Shown: positions 16,757 to 25,500, counted from the first letter of the stretch. The stretch is 64,000 nucleotides of DNA from Bog-257 sp963846715 (GCA_963846715.1 CAWJXA010000003.1:116348-180347); one strand, 5' to 3'. Notes: a model not told the origin generated them from the letters alone. Translations and numbers: made by a program.

Positions 16757-17617
16757 GTGAAGCGCCCCATACGCCTCATCGCCATCGACCTGGATGGCAC
16801 TTTGCTGGATTCAGATGTCCAAATTTCCCAAGCCAATCTGCAGGCGTTGCGCCGCGCCCATGAGGCAGGCATTGAAATTGTGCTGGGCACCGGACGCAGG
16901 CACCGGTTTGCCATGCCGATTGCGGAGTCGCTCGGCTTCGATTTGTGGATGATCAGCTCGAATGGAGCGGTGACGCGGTCTACGCGCGGAGAACTATTCC
17001 ATCAAGACCTGTTGCCTAAGGAAACGGCCATCAAGCTCTGCCGGCACATGGAGCGCTACCGCAACAACACTGTGCTCACGTTTGATCGTGAAGGCATGGG
17101 CGCGATTGTGTGCGAGGACCGCGAGCGCTTGTACGGCGTCATCCAGCGTTGGATGGAGAAAAACGCGCCCTACATTGAATACGTCAGCCCGATTGTAGAG
17201 GCACTGACCGAAGATCCCATCCAGGCCATGTTCTGCGGTCCGGTCGAGCTGATGCAGACGGCACAACGCGATCTTCTGTCCTGCGATTTCACGCAAAGTT
17301 TCACCATGCTGCGCACGCAATACGACTTGCGCAACCTGTGCATCGTTGACATCCTCAATTCGGGCTGCTCGAAAGGACACGCGCTGGAGCGCTGGGCCAA
17401 CTACCGCGGCATCGATCGCTCCGAGGTAATGGCCATTGGCGACAATTACAATGACATCGAAATGTTGACCTTCTCCGGCCACCCCGTCATCATGGGAAAT
17501 GCTTCCGATGAGCTGAAGCAGAACGGCTGGACGGTTACCGGGCACAACGACGAAAGCGGAGTTGCGGCCGCCATCGAGCGGGTACTGGACGCCAATGCAG
17601 CGAGCGTAAATGCGTAA
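16757..17617 (+). CDS. HAD superfamily Cof-type phosphatase
   Basis: A 286-residue Cof/HAD-IIB hydrolase. Motif I is IAIDLDGTLLDSD with nucleophile Asp and acid Asp, motif II lies near LGTGRRH, and motif IV is GDNYNDIEML; a C2B cap lies between. Members dephosphorylate sugar phosphates, FMN or PLP; the substrate is not predictable here. The start is GTG 16757. It overlaps the next gene by eight bases, so the two are co-transcribed. Confidence 0.88.
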   Translation: MKRPIRLIAIDLDGTLLDSDVQISQANLQALRRAHEAGIEIVLGTGRRHRFAMPIAESLGFDLWMISSNGAVTRSTRGELFHQDLLPKETAIKLCRHMERYRNNTVLTFDREGMGAIVCEDRERLYGVIQRWMEKNAPYIEYVSPIVEALTEDPIQAMFCGPVELMQTAQRDLLSCDFTQSFTMLRTQYDLRNLCIVDILNSGCSKGHALERWANYRGIDRSEVMAIGDNYNDIEMLTFSGHPVIMGNASDELKQNGWTVTGHNDESGVAAAIERVLDANAASVNA

Positions 17618-18347
17618 GTTTCTACATTTCGGATTTTTGGGCGTGCTCATGGCGTCGCAGCTTCACGCTGCCGAGATTGCAAATTTGCGTAACGGTTTCA
17701 GTATTCGCCATGAGCATCATGAGGTGGTCGGCGATACCACCCGCCTGTACATGAGCGCGGAAGCGAGCAGTGGATACGTGGATGTGCCTACAGCGCAGAT
17801 CGAAAGCTTTGAGCCGGCGCCCCCGGAACCGGAATCCGCCAGCACTTCGCAAGCCCAAAGCCCCATGGACCTGAACAGTATCGTAAACGCCGCCAGCACA
17901 CGTAGCCAGGTGGATGCCGACTTCATTGCCAGCGTGATCCGGGCCGAGAGTGGCAATAATCCGCGTGCCGTGTCGCGGAAAGGCGCGCAGGGATTGATGC
18001 AGCTGATGCCCGGCACCGCCAGCAAGCTGGGGGTGAAAAACAGCTTCGATCCGACGGAGAATGTGGACGGCGGGGTCCGCTACTTGCGTGAGTTGCTGCT
18101 GCTGTACAACAACGACATGGTCAAAGCGCTGGCTGCTTACAATGCCGGTCCGCAGCGCGTACAGCAATACAAGGGCGTGCCGCCGTACCACGAGACCCAT
18201 GCTTACGTGGCGCGGGTCATCAACGATTACAACCGCAAGAAACTGGCGCAGCGCAAGCACCAGCAGAAGCCACCCGTGCGTAGCCCGGCTGCGGGCAAGC
18301 CGGAGATTGCACAGAGCGGGACGAGCCCCGCTGCGAATACCGAATAG
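17610..18347 (+). CDS. Lytic transglycosylase, SLT domain
   Basis: A 245-residue exported murein lytic transglycosylase. It has a signal peptide ending SQLHAAEI, a short N-terminal region, then the SLT fold from about residue 98. Catalytic Glu lies in VIRAESGNNPRAVSRKGAQG, followed by LMQLMPGTASKLGV, DPTENVDGGVRYL and ALAAYNAGPQRV. It cleaves peptidoglycan with 1,6-anhydro product formation. The C-terminal tail is low-complexity and basic. It overlaps the HAD gene and precedes the flippase-like gene by 77 bases. Confidence 0.9.
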   Translation: MRKFLHFGFLGVLMASQLHAAEIANLRNGFSIRHEHHEVVGDTTRLYMSAEASSGYVDVPTAQIESFEPAPPEPESASTSQAQSPMDLNSIVNAASTRSQVDADFIASVIRAESGNNPRAVSRKGAQGLMQLMPGTASKLGVKNSFDPTENVDGGVRYLRELLLLYNNDMVKALAAYNAGPQRVQQYKGVPPYHETHAYVARVINDYNRKKLAQRKHQQKPPVRSPAAGKPEIAQSGTSPAANTE

Positions 18348-18424
18348 CCGCGGGGTTTGACCCTACTTATCCGGTCATTTACCTTGAGCTTAGGCTTCAG
18401 CGGCGAATCTACTGATTTCTCCCC

Positions 18425-19459
18425 ATGAGCAAGAAACGCACTCTTATTTTCGGCATAGTTCTGGTTGCACTCTGCCTCCTGATCTATTTGCAGATTCGGG
18501 CGTGGAAAACGTTCGACTGGCACATTTTCTGGAGCCGCACCAAACACATTAACTGGCTCTACGCTTTCTACGGCCTCGCACTGACCTATTTCGCCTACGT
18601 ACTTCGGGCGGTGCGATGGCGCATCTTTCTGAAGCCGGTCCGCAAAACCACCACGATGCATTTGCTGGCGCCGCAATTCGTGGGCTTTGCTGCGCTGGCG
18701 CTGTTGGGGCGCGCGGGCGAGATGATCCGCCCCTACATCATCGCCAAGAAGGAGCGGCTCACATTCACCTCACAGATTGCGGTGTGGGGAGTGGAGCGCA
18801 TCTTCGACATGGGGGCCTTCGCATTTCTTCTTGCGCTAAGTTTCCTGTCGCCTGACCTGCGGGCGCTTCCCTTCTATCACGGTTTGCGTGAGGCCGCGTT
18901 CGCCTTGATCGTGCTGGTTGCCGGGCTGTGTGTGGGAGCGTTTGTGGTGCGACGCTGGGGCGATCGCGTCGGCCAAGTCCTGCACGACAGGTTTGTCGGC
19001 TTTGCACCTAAGCTGGCACACCATTTGCGTGAGAAGGTGCGCTCGTTCAGCGAAGGGCTCGCTACCATCCACGACCTCAGCTCGGCCCTGCAATTGACGG
19101 CGGTGTCCATTTTCATGTGGGTGCTGATCGCCTTCGCTTACTTCGCGGTAACGCATGCCTATGCGGGCGAGCTTAGCCGGCTCACGCTACCGCATCAGGT
19201 GGTGCTGATGGGTTCCAGCATGGTTGGTTCGATGCTGCAATTGCCGGCGGTCGGCGGCGGATCGCAGCTGGCTACCATCAGCATGCTGAGCTCAGGCTTC
19301 GGCATCGAGAAAGAACTGGCCGTAAGCTGCGGCATCCTTTTGTGGGCGATTACCTTCATGTCGGTCATTCCGATGGGATTGCTGCTGGCGCGGCGAGAGC
19401 ATGTCTCGATTCGGGCGGTGGCCGAGGCCGAAGAAAAGGAAGCGGCGTTGATCGAGTAG
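18425..19459 (+). CDS. Lysylphosphatidylglycerol synthase TM-region/flippase-like membrane protein
   Basis: A 344-residue protein of the UPF0104/AglD-like family with about eight membrane helices. The family pattern ALLGRAGEMIRPYIIAKKERL lies after helix 3, followed by GVERIFDMGAF; a VGSMLQLPAVGGGSQLATISML segment lies near the end. Relatives move or modify lipid-linked molecules, but the substrate is unknown. The ATG follows the lytic transglycosylase gene and may share its transcript. Confidence 0.82.
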   Translation: MSKKRTLIFGIVLVALCLLIYLQIRAWKTFDWHIFWSRTKHINWLYAFYGLALTYFAYVLRAVRWRIFLKPVRKTTTMHLLAPQFVGFAALALLGRAGEMIRPYIIAKKERLTFTSQIAVWGVERIFDMGAFAFLLALSFLSPDLRALPFYHGLREAAFALIVLVAGLCVGAFVVRRWGDRVGQVLHDRFVGFAPKLAHHLREKVRSFSEGLATIHDLSSALQLTAVSIFMWVLIAFAYFAVTHAYAGELSRLTLPHQVVLMGSSMVGSMLQLPAVGGGSQLATISMLSSGFGIEKELAVSCGILLWAITFMSVIPMGLLLARREHVSIRAVAEAEEKEAALIE

Positions 19460-19752
19460 AAGTCGGGTTAGAGGAACGGTTATTCGAGTCGGGGAATTGT
19501 GCCGCCCCTGAAGGGGCTCATTCTCTTTACCCAGTCTACCCAGGACTCCGCTGCGCTCCGTCCTGGGCTAACTGCGCTTCCACCCCTTCGGGGTTCGATA
19601 TACGCAGCTTCTACTCCACCGGCGGAAACGGAACTGAGTTCTCACAGGAGGCGAAAAGCAATTTCGCCTGCGCCTCATCTCGCGCCCGGCTACGGGGCTG
19701 CCGTTACGCTATCGTCCCACCGGTCGACGGCAGAATTCCCGCTCTTTCGGAA
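19460..19752. repeat. Repeat block, copy 4
   Basis: The 293-base gap between convergent genes holds CCGCCCCTGAAGGGGC (19500-19516), a long hairpin CCCAGGAC...GTCCTGGG (about 19548-19567), ACCCCTTCGGGGTT near 19588, and GGCGAAAAGCAATTTCGCC-type inverted repeats near 19652-19672. The arrangement matches 10666-10745. Confidence 0.6.
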
Positions 19753-20280
19753 CTAGATGAACATCTCGTCCGATGGGCCGCCGTTGCGACCGCGTTTCTG
19801 GCTGTTGAAGAATGTGCTCACCCCCACGCTGATCGCCTGCATCACTCCCGAGACATGGCGGACGGGCGCCATGACGGAATGCTGTACTTTTTCCGACGTT
19901 TCTTCTACCCGGTCCAAAGTATGGGTCACCATCTCATCAACACGGATCGTCTGTAAGCGCAGACGATCCAGCAGGTCATGCAGCGTGGTATCGATGCGTT
20001 CGATGTCGGTCCGCGCTGTGGTGGTCGCGTGAGCGACATTATCCAGGATGACATCGATCTTGGGACGCGAAGTCTCGAGGAACGACTTAACCTCAGTCTG
20101 TATTACTTTGGCGTCGTCGAGGACCGGCATCAATCGCGTCTTGACCTCGTCGGTAACCGTTTGCAGCTTCTTGCTGAGTTTGAACATCACCACTGCCATG
20201 GCAAGGAGAATGAGCATCTGCAGCACCACGGCGGCTGCGGTCACGGCGATGAAAATCGTCAAATTGTCAGACATATTCAT
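19753..20280 (-). CDS. DUF948-like membrane-anchored coiled-coil protein
   Basis: A 175-residue protein with one N-terminal membrane helix (FIAVTAAAVVLQMLILLAMAVVMF) and a long amphipathic helical region with spaced Val/Leu heptads (LSKKLQTVTDEVKTRLMPVL through EETSEKVQHSVMAPV). This resembles the DUF948/YtxG general-stress proteins, usually encoded next to a YtxH protein as here (45 bases downstream of it). Function unknown; probably a cell-envelope stress protein. Confidence 0.7.
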   Translation of the reverse strand: MNMSDNLTIFIAVTAAAVVLQMLILLAMAVVMFKLSKKLQTVTDEVKTRLMPVLDDAKVIQTEVKSFLETSRPKIDVILDNVAHATTTARTDIERIDTTLHDLLDRLRLQTIRVDEMVTHTLDRVEETSEKVQHSVMAPVRHVSGVMQAISVGVSTFFNSQKRGRNGGPSDEMFI

Positions 20281-20325
20281 TTGGAGTCTCGAGCGAGTGC
20301 GTTCGTTGCACGCCGCAAATGCTCA

Positions 20326-20643
20326 CTAGGGAACGTTGGGGGTTGTGCCCTCGACATCCTCACTGGTAGCTTCGCGATAGGCTTGGCGTCCAGCCTCATA
20401 AGCCGAGCGAATCTGGTCTTTTTGCTGGTTGAGGTAGTCACGACCTTTATCAGCCCAGCTGCCGGCCTGCTCACGGGCCTGGCGAGCGCGCTCTTTGACC
20501 GTATCCCGGCCTTCTTCGGCAACCTCGCGAATGCGCTGGCGGGTCTCATCGCCCGGCTTCGGAGCATACAGGATTCCAACCGCCGCACCGATACCCAGCC
20601 CAGCCAGGAACCACAGGAAACCACTTCCGTCACGATCAGACAT
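20326..20643 (-). CDS. YtxH domain-containing protein
   Basis: A 105-residue protein with one glycine-rich membrane helix (FLWFLAGLGIGAAVGILYAP) followed by KPGDETRQRIREVAEEGRD and a charged helix, the YtxH/Gas-vesicle-like stress-protein pattern. It probably forms a small operon with the DUF948-like gene that follows. AGGAGAAA lies before the ATG. Confidence 0.8.
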   Translation of the reverse strand: MSDRDGSGFLWFLAGLGIGAAVGILYAPKPGDETRQRIREVAEEGRDTVKERARQAREQAGSWADKGRDYLNQQKDQIRSAYEAGRQAYREATSEDVEGTTPNVP

Positions 20644-20750
20644 ACTTTTCTCCTCGAAAAATCTTTACGAGTCCGGATGGTAGCACCCGTTTTGTAGAAT
20701 TACAAACCTGCCTCGCGCCGGTTGCGCGACTTCAGGCAAGCGAATCAGCC

Positions 20751-21212
20751 TTATTTTATTGCTTTCGCCAGCAAGGCAATTTGCCCTGCGTGATAGACAT
20801 GGTGCTCGATCAGTCCATGAGCCTCTTCATAAAAGGATCTCTTGCCAGCCGCTGACAGCTCATCCAAGCGCGCGGGGTCGAATTCTTGCAGCGCCTCGCG
20901 GAATGCATGGTTGGATGCACGGAACTCGTCAAGTGTCTTCTCCCAGTTCGCATTCGTGGCTTCGGGCGCGGCGGGGAAGTTGCGCTCCTCTTCAAGTCCG
21001 GCGCGCAAACCGCCCAGTCGTCTGGTCGCCACCTCTTCCCAGAACGCCATGTGGCCGACGATTTCCCAGATGCTATGCGCATTGGCGATGGGACGCGCCG
21101 CCGCCACTTCTGGCGAGATGCCGCCAAGAATCTGCGAGATGGGATCGCCGTGCCAGGCTGGGCCGTTCAGTACCTGATCATATTGTTTGAGTATGCGTTG
21201 CACGTCGTGCAT
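20751..21212 (-). CDS. DinB family protein
   Basis: A 153-residue four-helix-bundle protein of the DinB/YfiT superfamily. The three metal-ligand histidines are likely in HSIWEIVGHMAFWEE and LIEHHVYHAGQIALL. Family members are metal-dependent, and some use bacillithiol or mycothiol; the reaction here is unknown. The start region is unusual: the Shine-Dalgarno AGGAGG lies in one arm of a 10-bp inverted repeat (21218-21253). Confidence 0.85.
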   Translation of the reverse strand: MHDVQRILKQYDQVLNGPAWHGDPISQILGGISPEVAAARPIANAHSIWEIVGHMAFWEEVATRRLGGLRAGLEEERNFPAAPEATNANWEKTLDEFRASNHAFREALQEFDPARLDELSAAGKRSFYEEAHGLIEHHVYHAGQIALLAKAIK

Positions 21213-21217
21213 GATTC

Positions 21218-21253
21218 CTCCTAACCTCCAAATAGTATATTACAGGTTAGGAG
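21218..21253 (-). promoter_or_regulatory. Inverted repeat over the dinB-family promoter and ribosome site
   Basis: CTCCTAACCT (21218-21227) and AGGTTAGGAG (21244-21253) are perfect 10-bp arms around 16 bases that contain a -10-like TATACT on the minus strand. The proximal arm includes the ribosome binding site. It could be a repressor operator or an mRNA hairpin hiding the ribosome site. Confidence 0.45.
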
Positions 21254-21262
21254 CAACGCACG

Positions 21263-21994
21263 TTACGGTTTCTGAGTGGGACGCAGCAAGACCTCGCTGA
21301 TGAACGATTGCGGCTCCTGAGTCACCAGCATGGCGACCGCGTGGGCCACATCGTCGGGTCGCAGCATCTTCTGCGTGTCTTTGCCGCCGCGCCGCGGACT
21401 GAAGTCGGTATCGACCGAGCCGGGGCAGATAACGCTAACCCGGATATTCTGCGCACGGAGTTCTTCCGCGACTCCGTAAGTGAGGCCATTCAATCCCCAT
21501 TTGGAAGCGGAATAAGCGGCGCCGCGCGGCAAGGGGTTCTTCCCCGCCAGTGAGGAGATGTTAATGATATGACCGGACCCGCTCGCGATCATTAACGGCA
21601 CGACGGCGCGCAGCATGTAGTACACGCCGCGCAGGTTGGTATTGAGAATGGCCTCCCAATCCTCGGGCGCAAGCTCATGCAGCAAGCCGGACGGGCCACC
21701 GATTCCGGCATTGTTTACCAAAATGTCGACCCGGCCATAGCTTTTGCGAAGCCGTTCACCCAGTGCCTCGACGCTTTCCAGGCTGGTCACATCGCATCCT
21801 ATGCCTTCGGCCCGGTGGCCCTGTCCCCCGAGATCGCGCGCGACCTGCTGCACCCGGGTTTCGTCCCGTCCAGTGAGCACGACCGTGGCATCCATCTCGG
21901 CGAGCCTGGTGACAATGGCCTGCCCGATTCCACGGCCGCCGCCGGTCACGACGGCGACGGAGCCTGACAGCGAAATGAACTCATTTAGCTTCAT
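21263..21994 (-). CDS. SDR family oxidoreductase
   Basis: A 243-residue classical short-chain dehydrogenase. VTGGGRGIGQAI is the cofactor loop, DILVNNAGIGG follows, the active site is ISSLAGKNPLPRGAAYSASK (Ser, Tyr, Lys), and the CPGSVDTDF motif comes after. It resembles 3-ketoacyl-ACP reductase-type or general SDRs; the substrate is not predictable. ATG 21994 has GAGGA about nine bases upstream. Confidence 0.88.
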   Translation of the reverse strand: MKLNEFISLSGSVAVVTGGGRGIGQAIVTRLAEMDATVVLTGRDETRVQQVARDLGGQGHRAEGIGCDVTSLESVEALGERLRKSYGRVDILVNNAGIGGPSGLLHELAPEDWEAILNTNLRGVYYMLRAVVPLMIASGSGHIINISSLAGKNPLPRGAAYSASKWGLNGLTYGVAEELRAQNIRVSVICPGSVDTDFSPRRGGKDTQKMLRPDDVAHAVAMLVTQEPQSFISEVLLRPTQKP

Positions 21995-22441
21995 AGGGTC
22001 ATTCCTCTTTCTTGCAATAAAACCTATCCGATTGAGTTTGATGCTGCCAATGAAAAGGCGCAGCGGCCCCACTTGATATCCAAGGGCACCGCCCCGACGA
22101 TGCGGAAACGGACCGCAACTCGACCGCGCTGGGTTCGGAAATGCGAAGCCGAGCAGCCGCGGATGGCAGCTAAATCATGCGCACATCCGGGAGCGATCTT
22201 TCCAGCATCTCACGACACAATCGTGTAAAGTTGTAGGTCGCTTGCCTTAAGTCGATGCCCGTACTTATAATCCCGTCTCCGCATGATTTAGACATCGACG
22301 TAACATTCAGAGACGGGATTGCGGAATGTTGAACCTGTTATTATGCATTTCCGGCGGGATAGCCGGGCTGAAATCCCTGCGCGTACGTGAACGTGTCTGG
22401 ATGAATATCGTCACAGTTCCCAGAATCAAGGAGCCAACAGA
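21995..22441. other. Long intergenic region with an 11-bp inverted repeat
   Basis: The 447-base divergent region between the SDR and the secreted TPR-like gene has no gene I can support. It holds AATCCCGTCTC (22269-22279) mirrored by GAGACGGGATT (22310-22320) around 30 bases, with no T-run, and then the leader of the next gene ending in AAGGAG before ATG 22442. Confidence 0.5.
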
Positions 22442-23770
22442 ATGAAGAAGTCGCTAGTCACCATGTTGCTGGTGCTCGCAACCGGAGCGCTAGTCCAGCA
22501 ATCGGCAGCTCAGGGGGCGGCGCAGCCCGGGCAAGGCGGTCAGCCAGCTCAAACGCAGAAGAAGGAAATCAAAGACCCCGCTGAATACAATGCATATGTG
22601 AATGCGATCCAGCAGACCAGTCCGCAGGCCAAGGCGCAGGGACTGGAGGCGTTTCTTCAGACTTACCCCAATAGCGTCATGAAGGAAGATGCGCTGGAGC
22701 AGCTGATGGTGGCGTACCAGCAGACCGGCGACGCGCAAAAGACGATTGACACCGCGGGTCGCGTGCTGCAGGCAAATCCTAATAACATCCGGGCGCTGGC
22801 GCTGCTGACGTACAACTATCGTGCGGCGGCTTCGCAGGGCGGTGCGCAGATGCAGCAGAACCTGCAGCAGGCGCAGAAATACGGTCAACAAGGATTAAGT
22901 GCACTGCAAAACATGCAGAAGCCCGACGGTATGAGCGATGCCGATTTCACCAAGCTGCATAACGAGACGGGCGCGATCTTCGAAGGCGCGGTTGGATTCG
23001 CGGCCTTGCAGCAGAAAGACTACCCCACGGCGCAGAAGGACCTGCACGACGCAGTACGGGAAGAATCGCAGCCCAACATCATGGACATTTATCCCCTGGC
23101 TACGGCCGACCTCGAAGCTAAGCCCGTAAACCCGGAAGGCTTCTGGTTTATCGTTAAGGCCTCGCAACTGGCGCAAGGAACCGGCCAACAGCAAATTTTG
23201 GATTATGGCCGCAAGAAGTACATTCGCTATCACGGCTCCGAAGACGGATGGAATGACATTGTCAAACAGGCGCAAGCCTCACAGAGCGTGATGCCGCCGG
23301 CGGGCTTTACGGTCGCCGCAGCACCACCGCCGCCGTCTCCGGCAGAGCAGGCTGCGGATTTGGTCAAGAGCAAAGATCCCAAGCAGATGAGCTTTGCCGA
23401 GTGGGAGCTGGTCCTGTCCTCAGGCAACCAGCAAGCCGCCGACACCGTATGGAACGCAATCAAAGACAAAGCCGTGAAGTTACAGGCGTCGGTCATTAGC
23501 GCTACGTCCAGCTCGGTCCAATTGGCCGGCAGCGATGACGACATCGACAGCAAGAAGGCGGACATCGGGCTGAGTATGGAGAAGCCGATTCCGGCGAAGC
23601 TGGCACCGCAACCCGGTACCATGATGGCTTTTCAAGGTACGGTGTCCAGCTATACGCCCAACCCGTTCATGATGACCATGACGGGCGGCATCCTGCTGGA
23701 CAAGAATGGGAACCCGGTCTCCACTGGGGCGCCCGTGCACCATACCACCACGCACAAAAAATCGCAGTAG
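22442..23770 (+). CDS. Secreted TPR-like repeat protein
   Basis: A 442-residue exported protein with signal peptide KKSLVTMLLVLATGALVQQSAAQ and a Gln/Gly/Pro-rich linker. Helical TPR-like repeats follow: EYNAYVNAIQQTSPQAKAQG, EDALEQLMVAYQQTGDAQK and LQANPNNIRALALLTYNYR. The C-terminal part has ADLVKSKDPKQMSFAEWELVL and PGTMMAFQGTVSSYTPNPF. It is probably a periplasmic scaffold; its role is unknown. It carries its own terminator. Confidence 0.75.
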   Translation: MKKSLVTMLLVLATGALVQQSAAQGAAQPGQGGQPAQTQKKEIKDPAEYNAYVNAIQQTSPQAKAQGLEAFLQTYPNSVMKEDALEQLMVAYQQTGDAQKTIDTAGRVLQANPNNIRALALLTYNYRAAASQGGAQMQQNLQQAQKYGQQGLSALQNMQKPDGMSDADFTKLHNETGAIFEGAVGFAALQQKDYPTAQKDLHDAVREESQPNIMDIYPLATADLEAKPVNPEGFWFIVKASQLAQGTGQQQILDYGRKKYIRYHGSEDGWNDIVKQAQASQSVMPPAGFTVAAAPPPPSPAEQAADLVKSKDPKQMSFAEWELVLSSGNQQAADTVWNAIKDKAVKLQASVISATSSSVQLAGSDDDIDSKKADIGLSMEKPIPAKLAPQPGTMMAFQGTVSSYTPNPFMMTMTGGILLDKNGNPVSTGAPVHHTTTHKKSQ

Positions 23771-23792
23771 CGTGGCCATCCGATCGCGAAGC

Positions 23793-23827
23793 AAAGGGGG
23801 GAGCATCGAAAGGTGCTCCCCCTTTTT
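23793..23827 (+). terminator. Rho-independent terminator of the secreted TPR-like gene
   Basis: AAAGGGGGGAGCA pairs with TGCTCCCCCTTTTT around the loop TCGAAAGG, with one bulged G and a T-run, 23 bases after the stop codon. Confidence 0.85.
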
Positions 23828-23874
23828 CATGGTCACACGCCTCGCAGTCAGCGCTGCCTGCAAAGCTGCTTTCT

Positions 23875-24642
23875 TCAGTTACGAAATATTTGCTGGCCGG
23901 CGCGGAACACCTCCACGTAAGCTTTCACCGCGCTGTCGGTCTGGCTGAGAAATTCCTCGGGCGTATACACACCGCGCAGCTGGCCACTTTCCATCAGGCC
24001 GATTCGGTCACCCAACAGCAGGGCTTCTCCGACATCATGGGTGACGAACACGATGGTCTTCCCTAACTTCTGTTGAAGTTTCTTGAACTCCAACTGGAGT
24101 TCGGAGCGCGTGATAGGGTCGAGTGCGCCAAAAGGCTCGTCCATGAGAAGGATGGGAGGGTCGGCGGCGAGGGAACGTGCCAGCCCCACCCTCTGGCGCT
24201 GACCGCCAGAGAGTTGATGCGGATAGCGATCCGCGAATTCTGCGCTGGGAAGGCCTACCAGATCCAATACCTCCTGGACCCGCGCGTCAATCTTTTGCCG
24301 CTCCCAGTTCTCCAGCCTCGGGACCAGGGCAACGTTCTTCCGCACCGTGTAATGCGGAAAGAGGCCGACATCCTGAATGGCATAGCCGATTCTTCGTCGC
24401 AGCCTGATTGCGTCCCACTGCTCGACCGGTGTTCCATCCACGGAGATCTGACCCTGGGTTGGGACCAGCAGACGATTAATCATCTTCAGACAAGTGGTCT
24501 TACCGGAGCCGCTGCGCCCGAGCAGGGTCAAGGTCTCGCCTTGAGACACCGCAAGGCTCACTCCCGAGAGGAGGGTCTTGTCTTCCGAGACACGAAACTC
24601 GACATCAACGAACTCGATTGCAATGGCGCGGGAGTCGCTCAT
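23875..24642 (-). CDS. ABC transporter ATP-binding protein (glycine betaine/osmoprotectant type)
   Basis: A 255-residue ABC ATPase. Walker A GRSGSGKTT (42-50), Q-loop YAIQDVGLFPHYTVRKNV, signature LSGGQRQRVGLARSLA, Walker B ILLMDEPFGALD and the H-loop VTHDVGEA are all present. The Q-loop region and overall pattern match OpuCA/ProV-like osmolyte importers, but the C-terminal CBS pair is missing. No permease or binding-protein gene is adjacent, so the partner is unknown. Confidence 0.85.
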   Translation of the reverse strand: MSDSRAIAIEFVDVEFRVSEDKTLLSGVSLAVSQGETLTLLGRSGSGKTTCLKMINRLLVPTQGQISVDGTPVEQWDAIRLRRRIGYAIQDVGLFPHYTVRKNVALVPRLENWERQKIDARVQEVLDLVGLPSAEFADRYPHQLSGGQRQRVGLARSLAADPPILLMDEPFGALDPITRSELQLEFKKLQQKLGKTIVFVTHDVGEALLLGDRIGLMESGQLRGVYTPEEFLSQTDSAVKAYVEVFRAGQQIFRN

Positions 24643-25036
24643 CTCGGTTAGCCGAAGTGCCGTTACAGGCTATCAGAGTCATGGTTTGTGCAGGGCCCTC
24701 GGCGGCTAAGAGCTGCTTGAAAGAGTCAGAGCATGACCCTTGGAATGTACTTCTTGGTGGGAGCCCTCGCATTTATGCGAGGGAAGGAGCGCTTCAGCGC
24801 TCCGGAAAAAGTGGAGTCGAGATTTTCCACTTCATTTTCTTACCACTGAAACGTTGGGCCATCACCGGTCGCCGCAGGGCGGCTACAGACCGCTTTGTTC
24901 CACCAACCGGCCCAACACAGGTGCTTCGTAACAGCCTCTGAAGCGCCGCACTACCCGAGCAGGACACGGACAGCCCTTTTTCAACAGTCCGTGAAGGCGA
25001 TCGTTCTAGAGCGTTGGCGATGGAATGCGGGACAAA
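24643..25036. repeat. Mosaic repeat region, copy 5
   Basis: No gene is seen. It contains CCCTCGCATTTATGCGAGGG (about 24764-24783), GGAGCGCTTCAGCGCTCC (24786-24803), a ~68-base segment at 24842-24909 that is the reverse complement of 28042-28110 (about 85% identical by eye), and CAGCCTCTGAAGCGCCGC at 24932-24949, which is shared in direct orientation with 28168-28185. Confidence 0.7.
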
Positions 25037-25078
25037 CAAAAAATGCCGGGCCGCCCTTTTAGGACGAGCACCGGCATA
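25037..25078 (-). terminator. Terminator of the RRM protein gene
   Basis: On the minus strand ATGCCGG and CCGGCAT form a stem ending in a T-run (25043-25037), about 54 bases after the stop of the RNA-binding protein gene. Confidence 0.75.
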
Positions 25079-25131
25079 AGCTTAAATCGCACGGCTGTTG
25101 CCAGCCAATCAGCAGTCAGGCGAGCTGACGA

Positions 25132-25500
25132 TTAGCGGCCCCAACCGCCGCCGCCACCACCGCCGCCCGAGCGTCCACGGCCACCACCACCGCCGCCGCG
25201 TCCACCGCCGCCGCCAAAGCCGCCACGGCCGCCGCCACCGCCGCGAGGACGGTCGGTCTTGGGACGCGCTTCATTCACGGTCAAATTGCGGCCTCCGAGA
25301 TTGGTGCCGTTCAGAGCTTCCATCGCCTTGCCAGCCGAATCGTCGTCAGTCATTTCGACAAAGGCAAATCCGCGCGGCTGCCCGGTATCGCGATCCGTAA
25401 CGATGCTGACCTTGTCCACCGGTCCATAAGCTTCGAAAAGCCCACGCACCTGGTCTTCCGTCGCATCGAAAGTTAAATTTCCCACGTAGATGTTCTTCAT
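25132..25500 (-). CDS. Glycine-rich RRM RNA-binding protein
   Basis: A 122-residue protein with a complete RRM: RNP2 IYVGNL at residues 4-9 and RNP1 RGFAFVEM near 42-49. An Arg/Gly-rich tail (residues ~85-122, RGG-type runs) follows. Such single-RRM proteins bind RNA and are often induced by cold in cyanobacteria and other bacteria. It lies beside the cold-shock protein gene. ATG 25500 is used because the RRM begins at once. Confidence 0.92.
   Translation of the reverse strand: MKNIYVGNLTFDATEDQVRGLFEAYGPVDKVSIVTDRDTGQPRGFAFVEMTDDDSAGKAMEALNGTNLGGRNLTVNEARPKTDRPRGGGGGRGGFGGGGGRGGGGGGRGRSGGGGGGGGWGR

Noticed and set aside
22442..23770. Gln-rich coding repeats as a possible CRISPR or VNTR
   Set aside because: They are ordinary coding sequence with no repeat-spacer pattern.
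25132..25260. GC-rich Gly/Arg codon run that looks like a satellite repeat
   Set aside because: It is the RGG-type tail of the RRM protein, in frame to the stop.
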